In this document: positions 34,035 to 39,670 of the stretch, piece by piece | Numbering within the stretch: the first letter of the stretch is position 1 | How the letters are laid out: each line of letters begins with the position of its first letter | Source: Clostridia bacterium | Lineage (GTDB): Bacteria; Bacillota; Clostridia; Christensenellales; Borkfalkiaceae | DNA length: 39,670 nucleotides | Direction: 5' to 3' | NCBI GenBank assembly: GCA_017504795.1 | Contig: JAFVQM010000006.1 | Location: 1 to 39,670 of the forward strand | Translations under genes and position numbers: made by a program | Notes under the pieces: generated by a model | The model's input: the letters and a program-made list of their open reading frames with translations, nothing else | What the model was told of the DNA's origin: nothing | Database searches by the model: none

Positions 34035-34729
34035 TACCCTTAAAAACTTTCAAACTGTTCGGTGTAAACGGCGTAGAACTTGAAAAGTATTTACGAAAAA
34101 GTGAAGTACCGTACACGCTGTCAAGTAGCGGTAACGATTATTTGTTAAATTTAGATTTTTCTACGCTAAATGAGAGCGTTGCCGATGGTAAATTAAAAGA
34201 TTTTATTTCAAAATATAAAAGCCACGTTTACGCGGAGTCAAACGTTACCTTAAAACAGCAACTAATTAAAATTTTAACGGTTAGAAAGGCTAAAATTTCA
34301 GTAGCCGAATCGTTTACGGGCGGTGGGCTTTCTAGCGAGATAACGTCAGTATCAGGTGCAAGTAAGGTGTTTTATGAAGGCGTAGTTGCGTACTCGCCCG
34401 ACTCAAAGCATAATAGGCTTGGCGTTCCGTACGAGATACTAGATAATTTTCACCCCGTATCTAGCCAAGTTGCTAGCGAGATGGTAAAAGGGCTTTTATC
34501 TGGCGGAGATACTAATTTTGCAATTTCAACAACTGGTATAGCAGGCCCTAAAAGTGACGATTCGGGGTTTCCCGTTGGGCTTTGTTATATAGGGGTTGGT
34601 AGCCCGTCTAAAATTACAGTTTACAAGCATAAATTTTCAGGCACTAGGGAAGAAATTACCCATCTTGGCATACAAACTGCGCTTTTTCACGCGGTTATGG
34701 CGCTAAGAAAGGGCGATTTCGACGTTTAA
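34031..34729 (+). CDS. CinA-like protein lacking the N-terminal MoaB-like domain
   Basis: The C-terminal half (about residues 75-232) matches the CinA C-terminal/PncC nicotinamide-nucleotide amidase domain: VAESFTGGGLSSEITSVSGASKVFYEGVVAYS, KHNRLGVPYEIL, and FAISTTGIAGPKSDDSGFPVGLCYIGV. Residues 1-74 resemble the middle domain of full-length CinA (KTFKLFGVNGVELEKYL). The N-terminal MoaB-like (COG1058, nucleotide pyrophosphatase) domain of about 170 residues is absent: at 232 residues this is about 180 shorter than typical CinA, and the ATG overlaps pgsA, leaving no room for it. The usual ESCTGG reads ESFTGG. It lies directly upstream of recA, as is usual. Confidence 0.88.
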   Translation: MIPLKTFKLFGVNGVELEKYLRKSEVPYTLSSSGNDYLLNLDFSTLNESVADGKLKDFISKYKSHVYAESNVTLKQQLIKILTVRKAKISVAESFTGGGLSSEITSVSGASKVFYEGVVAYSPDSKHNRLGVPYEILDNFHPVSSQVASEMVKGLLSGGDTNFAISTTGIAGPKSDDSGFPVGLCYIGVGSPSKITVYKHKFSGTREEITHLGIQTALFHAVMALRKGDFDV

Positions 34730-34756
34730 TAAAGAATTATAAAAGGTGGATATACT

Positions 34757-35758
34757 ATGGAAGCAAAACAAAAAGCATTAGAACAAGTACTCGGTCAAAT
34801 TGAAAAGCAGTACGGTAAAGGCGCAATTATGAAACTTGGCGCTGGCTCGGCGGACCTTAATTTAGAAGTTATTCCTACGGGCTGTATCGCGCTTGACTTA
34901 GCGCTCGGCGTTGGCGGTGTTCCGCGCGGAAGAATAGTTGAAATTTACGGGCCTGAATCTTCGGGTAAAACTACCGTTGCTCTTCACGTTATTGCCGAAA
35001 CGCAAAAAAAGGGTGGAATCGCCGCGTTTATTGACGCGGAGCACGCGTTAGATCCGTCTTACGCTGCAAAACTTGGCGTTAATTTAGAAGACCTTTACGT
35101 TTCGCAACCCGACACGGGCGAACAAGCGCTTGATATTACTGAAAGTTTAGTAAAGAGCGGTGCGGTTGACGTTATCGTTATAGACTCGGTTGCCGCGCTT
35201 ACTCCAAAGGCTGAAATTGAAGGGGAAATGGGCGATAGTCACGTTGGTTTACAAGCAAGGCTTATGTCACAAGCGCTTAGAAAACTTACGGGCATCACTA
35301 ATAAAAGTAAAACGTGCGTTGTGTTTATCAACCAACTTCGCGAAAAAGTAGGCGTAATGTTTGGTAACCCCGAAACTACACCGGGCGGTAAAGCACTTAA
35401 ATTCTACGCATCAGTTAGAATTGACGTAAGAAAGGCAGACGCGCTCAAAGATAGTGACGGTATGTTCGGTAACAGAACGAAAGCCAAAATCGTTAAAAAC
35501 AAACTTGCTCCACCGTTCAAAACCGCTGAGTTCGATATTATCTACGGGCACGGTATTTCGCAAGAAGGTTGTTTAGTTGACCTTGGTGTTGAGTACGGTG
35601 TAATGGAAAAGTCGGGCGCATGGTTTAGTTACAACGGCGACAAGGTTGCCCAAGGTAGAGAAAAGGCGAAAGATTATCTTACCCAAAACCCTGAAATTAT
35701 GGCGGAAATTGAAGAAAAAATTCGCTTAGCGCATAAAGAAAAATTTGAAAACAAATAA
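34757..35758 (+). CDS. recA: Recombinase A
   Basis: RecA coats single-stranded DNA and catalyses strand exchange, and triggers the SOS response. Walker A is GPESSGKTT at residues 65-73. The central [20 protein letters not shown] and DNA-binding loop regions ([23 protein letters not shown]) are intact. Length (333 residues) is on the short side, because the acidic C-terminal tail of longer RecAs is reduced to a short basic and acidic end. AAGGTGG lies upstream. It is 27 bases after cinA with no separate promoter visible, and no LexA-type box was noticed in that gap. Confidence 0.98.
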   Translation: MEAKQKALEQVLGQIEKQYGKGAIMKLGAGSADLNLEVIPTGCIALDLALGVGGVPRGRIVEIYGPESSGKTTVALHVIAETQKKGGIAAFIDAEHALDPSYAAKLGVNLEDLYVSQPDTGEQALDITESLVKSGAVDVIVIDSVAALTPKAEIEGEMGDSHVGLQARLMSQALRKLTGITNKSKTCVVFINQLREKVGVMFGNPETTPGGKALKFYASVRIDVRKADALKDSDGMFGNRTKAKIVKNKLAPPFKTAEFDIIYGHGISQEGCLVDLGVEYGVMEKSGAWFSYNGDKVAQGREKAKDYLTQNPEIMAEIEEKIRLAHKEKFENK

Positions 35759-35779
35759 TAATTTTATACAAAGGAAAAT

Positions 35780-36556
35780 ATGTCTGACTTAAACCATATA
35801 TTATATACTTCGATTTCGCTAATTTTAACTACCGTTGCAATGGTGTTTTTAAGTAAAAAACAACTAAGCGATAAAACTAAAACCTTAATCTTAAAAATTT
35901 CGGCGCTACTTACCGTAATTATACATTTTAGTAGTTTGTACGTTGATTATTTTTCTGGGAACGAGCCTAACGTAGAGCAGTCAATGTTACTTCCGCTATA
36001 TCCTTGTAACGTTGCTATGTGGCTACTTTTAATAGTTGCTTTTTATAAAAAGAAAGAAGGTAAACTCTTTGAATTTTTGGCAATGGCTACCTTTTATTTA
36101 GGGGTTTTTGGCGGAATTATAGGTATCACCTTTAACGAAATTTATATAAATAACCCAAATCTTCTCGACTGGGGCGTATTAAAGGGGCTACTTAGCCACT
36201 CAACTATGCTATTTGGCTGTATCTACCTTTTAGTTGGCGGTTACGTAAAAATCGGCGTTTCTAATATGCTTAACGTACTTCTTGGCTTAATTTTACTAGT
36301 AGTTGACGGGGCGGTAATTATTCTTTTACACTATATATTCGGGCTTGACCTTCCTAACTCTATGTACCTACTTAGAATTCCGTTTGAGTCAATGCCGTGG
36401 CTTAACGTTGTAACTATCGGTCTTATTGCAATGGCAATTATCTTTATTGCAACCGCGCTTTACGAACAGTTTGCCCTTAAAAAAGAAGATAGGTGGTACA
36501 CCAAATTAAAAGCGTTTATAAATAGCAAAAAATCAAACAAAAAAAGCGAAGTTTAA
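35780..36556 (+). CDS. YwaF/TMEM164-like integral membrane protein
   Basis: The 258-residue protein has about seven membrane helices and matches the YwaF/TMEM164 family (TIGR02206). Family features are LPLYPCNVAMWLL in the third helix region, GVFGGIIGITF, and LKGLLSHSTMLFGCIYLL with a conserved His. Some members are proposed acyltransferases, but the bacterial function is not established. AAAGGA lies upstream. It ends the ftsK transcript, and its stop codon lies in the loop of the terminator hairpin. Confidence 0.82.
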   Translation: MSDLNHILYTSISLILTTVAMVFLSKKQLSDKTKTLILKISALLTVIIHFSSLYVDYFSGNEPNVEQSMLLPLYPCNVAMWLLLIVAFYKKKEGKLFEFLAMATFYLGVFGGIIGITFNEIYINNPNLLDWGVLKGLLSHSTMLFGCIYLLVGGYVKIGVSNMLNVLLGLILLVVDGAVIILLHYIFGLDLPNSMYLLRIPFESMPWLNVVTIGLIAMAIIFIATALYEQFALKKEDRWYTKLKAFINSKKSNKKSEV

Positions 36557-36567
36557 CTTCGCTTTTT
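36541..36567. terminator. Bidirectional terminator between convergent genes
   Basis: AAAAAGCGAAG (36541-36551) pairs exactly with CTTCGCTTTTT (36557-36567). The loop TTTAA contains the stop codon of the plus-strand gene. A- and T-runs on both sides allow it to serve the convergent phosphodiesterase gene too. Confidence 0.9.
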
Positions 36568-36574
36568 TAATTTA

Positions 36575-37321
36575 TTAAAACTTCTTTTCGCCGAAGTTAG
36601 TTAGGGTAGGAACGGTCTTTTCAAAAATGATATTTTTTGCGTATTTTTCGGCAATTTTTAAGTCTTCTTCCGTCTTTACAGTCCAAGTGATTATATTGTA
36701 TTTTTTAATCGTTTTATAGTTGATAGGTAGGTCCTTTACTCTAACTGATAAAAAGTTAAACGGAACGTACAACTTAAACGCGAAAACGTTCATAAGTTTA
36801 GATACGATTTTGGGTGCAATTTTGCTAGGCTCTCTCGTGCATAAAACGCCAACTGTAAAGTTAGGGCGAAGTACGCTCACCCTTTTAACAATATTAGGGT
36901 TAAAACTTTGCACGGCAAATAAACCGCTATACCCGTCAAGTTCTTTAACGAGTAGTTCTTCAATTCCCTTTCTTTTTTGGTGTTTAACTTCAATAAGTAA
37001 AGGCGTTCTTCCGTTTACGAAAGATAAAAACTCAGAAAAAGTCATAATAGGGTATTCTTTTCCCATAGGGCGAAGTGATTTTAACTCGTCATAAGTTGTT
37101 TCTCTAATATCTTTATCAACACCGCAAACTCTTAAAAGATTATCGTCGTGATAAACTACTAAAACGTTATCTAGCGTCATTTGCACGTCCATCTCGATAG
37201 CGTAGCCGAGTTCTATTGCCCTTTTAAAAGCGGGTTGGGTGTTTTCAGGAAAGTTTTCGTCAAAAAGCCCTCTATGTGTTATAGGCTTATTAAGTAACCA
37301 AGATATATCTGTTTTTCTCAT
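36575..37321 (-). CDS. Glycerophosphodiester phosphodiesterase (GDPD)
   Basis: GDPD enzymes cleave glycerophosphodiesters to glycerol-3-phosphate and an alcohol. Visible motifs are ITHRGLFDENFPENTQPAF (catalytic HR and metal Glu), YAIEMDVQMTLDNVLVVYHDDNL (metal-binding ExD and catalytic HD) and LLIEVKHQ. There is no signal peptide, so it is probably cytoplasmic. The start is taken as the ATG at 37319-37321, with AAGAGG at a proper distance upstream on the minus strand. An in-frame ATG 16 codons earlier (37369) would add an unrelated stretch. Length from the chosen start is 248 residues, typical. Confidence 0.9.
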   Translation of the reverse strand: MRKTDISWLLNKPITHRGLFDENFPENTQPAFKRAIELGYAIEMDVQMTLDNVLVVYHDDNLLRVCGVDKDIRETTYDELKSLRPMGKEYPIMTFSEFLSFVNGRTPLLIEVKHQKRKGIEELLVKELDGYSGLFAVQSFNPNIVKRVSVLRPNFTVGVLCTREPSKIAPKIVSKLMNVFAFKLYVPFNFLSVRVKDLPINYKTIKKYNIITWTVKTEEDLKIAEKYAKNIIFEKTVPTLTNFGEKKF

Positions 37322-37373
37322 TTTAATAACCTCTTGAAATATTTTAACATTTATTTGTAAAATTTGCAATTAG

Positions 37374-37402
37374 TTGACTTGAAAAATTGTTATAATTATA
37401 GT
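37374..37402 (+). promoter_or_regulatory. Promoter of lepA-hemW
   Basis: TTGACT at 37374-37379, a 17-base spacer and TATAGT at 37397-37402. Two further TATAAT hexamers (37402-37407 and 37413-37418) follow and one precedes (37391-37396), but their -35 spacing is wrong. The leader is about 45 bases, with AAAGGA before lepA. Confidence 0.65.
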
Positions 37403-37418
37403 ATAATCATACTATAAT
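37395..37418. promoter_or_regulatory. Perfect dyad over the lepA -10 region
   Basis: ATTATAGTAT (37395-37404) and ATACTATAAT (37409-37418) are exact inverted arms around AATC. The dyad covers the -10 box and presents TATAAT on both strands. It could be an operator or a divergent promoter for lepA and the phosphodiesterase gene. Confidence 0.55.
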
Positions 37419-37454
37419 CGACAAATATGTAGTTTTTTCTAAAAAAGGATAAAT

Positions 37455-39272
37455 ATGCCCAAAACCGTTAAAGAAAATTTAAGAAATTTTTGTATAATCG
37501 CTCATATTGACCACGGTAAGTCAACGCTTGCAGACCGCCTTATCGAAATGACGGGGCAGGTTGCCGAGCGCGATATGGCAGACCAAATTCTTGACTCTAT
37601 GGCGTTAGAGCGCGAGCGTGGTATTACTATAAAACTTACCCCCGTTAGAATGCTATATAAAGCAAAAGACGGTAACGAATACGTTTTCAACCTTATCGAT
37701 ACCCCCGGTCACGTTGACTTTACCTACGAAGTTTCGCGTTCACTCAAAGCGTGTGAAGGTGCAATACTTATAGTTGACGCGTCACAAGGAATTCAAGCGC
37801 AAACTCTTGCAAACGTTTATTTAGCGCTTGATAGCAACCTTGAAATTATGCCGGTTATAAATAAAATTGACCTTCCGTCGGCTGACCCTATTGCGGCGGG
37901 TAAAGAGATAGAAGACGTTATCGGGCTTGACGGGTCTAACGCGCCTAAAATTTCTGCAAAAACGGGCGTTAATATCGAAGAGGTTTTAGAGAGAATAGTT
38001 ACTGAAATTCCCGCGCCCCAAGGTGATGACGACGCGCCCTTAAAAGCCTTAATTTTCGATAGTTACTACGATAATTTCAAGGGCGTAATACTATTTGTTA
38101 GAATAATGGACGGTAGCGTGAGCCCCGGCACTAAAATAAAAACTTTTATGTCGGACAAGACGTTTGACGTTGTTGAAGTTGGTACTTTCAACCCAGAATT
38201 AAGACCAAAAGCAAGTTTAACTTCTGGCGAAGTTGGGTATATTGCAGCGTCGATAAAATCAATATCGGATATTGAAGTTGGCGATACTGTTTTTGACGTT
38301 AATAATCCAACTGCCGAGCCACTTCCAGGCTATAAAAAGGCGCAACCCGTGGTGTTTAGCGGTGTTTATCCGCTTGACGGGTCTAAGTTTAACGACTTAA
38401 AAGAAGCGCTGTTAAAACTTAAACTTAACGACGCGTCCTTAACCTTTGAACCCGATAACTCCACCGCCTTAGGCTTTGGGTTTAGATGTGGCTTTTTAGG
38501 TCTACTTCATATGGAAATTATTCAAGAACGCTTAGAAAGAGAGTTTGGGCTTGATATAATTACGACTGCGCCGTCGGTATCCTATATCGTTCATAAGACG
38601 GACGGGGAGATTATAACCGTTGAAAACCCAACTAAACTTCCGCCCGTTGTTGAGATTGAGTATATGGAAGAGCCCGTTATCAAGGCAAGTATTTATTCGC
38701 CACCAGATTACGTTGGCGCTATAATGGAACTTTGCCAAGAAAAGCGTTGCGTTTTTGAAGATATGGTGTATATTGACAGTAAGCGCGTAAAACTCAACTA
38801 TGAACTTCCACTTAACGAGATTGTGTTCGACTTTTTCGACGGGTTAAAGTCAAGAACTAGGGGATACGCGTCTTTTGACTATGAAGTTTCGGGCTATAAG
38901 CGTTCGGAACTTGTAAAACTTGACTTAATGCTCAACGGCGAGATTTGTGACGCGCTTTCTATTATCGTTCACAAAGATAAAGCATACCAAAGGGGTAGAG
39001 CGATAGCCGAGAAGTTAAAAGAAGTTATTCCAAGGCAAATGTTTGAAATACCCGTTCAAGCGGCGGTGGGTGGTAAAATTATCGCGCGTGAAACGGTTAA
39101 AGCGCTCAGGAAGGACGTTTTGGCAAAATGTTACGGCGGTGATATAACCCGTAAAAAGAAACTTTTAGAAAAACAAAAAGAAGGTAAAAAGAAGATGCGT
39201 AAACTCGGTAGCGTAGAAATACCGAGCGAGGCGTTTATGTCTATACTTAAAATAGATTCAAGCGATAAATAG
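37455..39272 (+). CDS. lepA: Elongation factor 4 (LepA)
   Basis: LepA is a ribosome-associated GTPase related to EF-G that affects initiation and elongation. GTPase motifs are visible: G1 [10 protein letters not shown]2 in RERGITIK, G3 DTPGHVDF and G4 NKIDLP. The LepA-specific C-terminal domain is present ([22 protein letters not shown], then KAYQRGR and [22 protein letters not shown]). Length (605 residues) is standard. It ends in TAG, seven bases before hemW, and that TAG forms part of the hemW ribosome-binding site. Confidence 0.97.
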   Translation: MPKTVKENLRNFCIIAHIDHGKSTLADRLIEMTGQVAERDMADQILDSMALERERGITIKLTPVRMLYKAKDGNEYVFNLIDTPGHVDFTYEVSRSLKACEGAILIVDASQGIQAQTLANVYLALDSNLEIMPVINKIDLPSADPIAAGKEIEDVIGLDGSNAPKISAKTGVNIEEVLERIVTEIPAPQGDDDAPLKALIFDSYYDNFKGVILFVRIMDGSVSPGTKIKTFMSDKTFDVVEVGTFNPELRPKASLTSGEVGYIAASIKSISDIEVGDTVFDVNNPTAEPLPGYKKAQPVVFSGVYPLDGSKFNDLKEALLKLKLNDASLTFEPDNSTALGFGFRCGFLGLLHMEIIQERLEREFGLDIITTAPSVSYIVHKTDGEIITVENPTKLPPVVEIEYMEEPVIKASIYSPPDYVGAIMELCQEKRCVFEDMVYIDSKRVKLNYELPLNEIVFDFFDGLKSRTRGYASFDYEVSGYKRSELVKLDLMLNGEICDALSIIVHKDKAYQRGRAIAEKLKEVIPRQMFEIPVQAAVGGKIIARETVKALRKDVLAKCYGGDITRKKKLLEKQKEGKKKMRKLGSVEIPSEAFMSILKIDSSDK

Positions 39273-39279
39273 GAGTATT

Positions 39280-39670
39280 ATGGCAGGAATATATATTCAC
39301 GTTCCGTTTTGCAAGCAAAAATGCAGTTATTGTGACTTTGCGTCTTTCCCAAAAGAAATAGGCAAAGCCGAAGTTTATTTTGCTTGCTTATATAAGGAAT
39401 TAAAGGGCAGAAGCGTAGCCCTTAAAGACAAAACTTTTGATACTATTTATTTTGGCGGTGGTACGCCTAGTTTTGTCGAACCTAAATATATATACGGCGC
39501 GCTTAAACAAATATATTCTTGCTTTAACGTTTCTAAAAACGCTGAAATCACGCTAGAAGTAAACCCTGGCACTATTGACTAGAAAAAATTAAAAGTTTAT
39601 AAAAACGCCGGTATAAATAGGTTTATTATTGGTTTGCAAACGGAAAACGACGATACCTTATACAAAATAA
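39280..39670 (+). pseudogene. hemW: HemW-like radical SAM protein, interrupted by in-frame TAG and cut by the window end
   Basis: The gene begins with AGGAG seven bases after lepA and encodes GIYIHVPFCKQKCSYCDF, the CxxxCxxC of HemW, a heme chaperone formerly called oxygen-independent coproporphyrinogen oxidase-like. YFGGGTPS and ITLEVNPGTID follow as in the family. Codon 101 (39580-39582) is TAG. The same frame then continues KKLKVYKNAGINRFIIGLQT and further, the expected HemW sequence, to the end of the window. One base change from AAG, GAG or CAG would explain the stop. TAG ends lepA, glgD and the QueG-like gene normally, so general reassignment is unlikely. It may be a nonsense mutation, a read error or a recoding event. 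Confidence 0.75.

Noticed and set aside
34730-34756. LexA-type SOS box before recA
   Set aside because: The 27-base gap shows no recognisable inverted repeat of the known LexA consensus; control could lie further upstream.
37391-37418. Evenly spaced TATAAT copies as a CRISPR or other repeat array
   Set aside because: Units are only 11 bases, three in number and explained by promoter and dyad structure.
39580-39582. TAG reassigned to an amino acid in this organism
   Set aside because: Three other genes in the window end naturally at TAG where family lengths are complete (lepA, glgD, QueG-like).

Overview
The window is about 39.7 kb of densely packed, low-GC DNA. It reads like the chromosome of an anaerobic, fermentative member of the Firmicutes, most likely an uncultured Clostridia lineage from an animal gut. 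The clues are strong AGGAGG-type ribosome-binding sites, sigma-A promoters (TTGACA/TATAAT with 17-base spacers), a class I lysyl-tRNA synthetase, a PerR-type regulator with rubrerythrin, pyruvate formate-lyase, and a glycogen operon containing both glgC and glgD. No prophage, insertion sequence, CRISPR array, tRNA or rRNA was seen, and no stretch over 300 bases lacks a gene. The longest gap, about 266 bases before the perR-like gene, is AT-rich and holds that gene's promoter and operator.

Layout. 1-3337 (+): D-aminoacyl-tRNA deacylase, a short QueG-like iron-sulfur protein, a cytidylate-kinase-like protein and class I LysRS. 3375-5415 (-): a GT2-GtrA membrane glycosyltransferase and a diacylglycerol-kinase-family lipid kinase. 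5615-6658 (+): a PerR/Fur regulator with a Fur-like box in its own promoter, then rubrerythrin. 6687-9578 (+): an ATP-grasp ligase, a YhcH-type protein and two unrecognised membrane proteins that look like diverged paralogues. 9618-13121 (+): the pyruvate formate-lyase operon. 13123-15821 (+): a histidine phosphatase, a TIM-barrel protein, an unknown protein and a DUF554 membrane protein, all overlapping end to end. 15853-16635 (+): a dipeptidase. 16725-28906 (+): glgB-glgC-glgD-glgA-glgP, a GH13 hydrolase and tex. 28937-29267 (+): acyl carrier protein. 29311-36567 (+): ftsK, rimO, pgsA, a shortened cinA, recA and a YwaF/TMEM164-like protein. 36575-37321 (-): a GDPD phosphodiesterase. 37374-end (+): lepA and hemW.

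The main finding is that pyruvate formate-lyase is encoded as two genes. The 677-residue catalytic chain has the Cys-Cys pair but stops before the glycyl-radical domain. That domain is a separate 77-residue protein (RVSGYAV motif) with its own AGGAGG ribosome-binding site 27 bases downstream. Two in-frame TAA codons separate the two, so this is not a simple sequencing error. The arrangement resembles the E. coli spare part YfiD/GrcA, but here it appears to be the normal form of the enzyme. A CxxC thioredoxin-like gene lies between the activase and the catalytic chain.

Other points: an in-frame TAG in hemW with homology continuing past it; two genes (ftsK and the dipeptidase) whose -10 boxes sit 5-6 bases before the ATG, predicting leaderless mRNAs; a LysRS with a degenerate KMSKS motif; a dyad with three evenly spaced TATAAT hexamers before lepA; and a codon-context bias in which Asp/Asn/Tyr/His codons end in C when the next codon begins with G.
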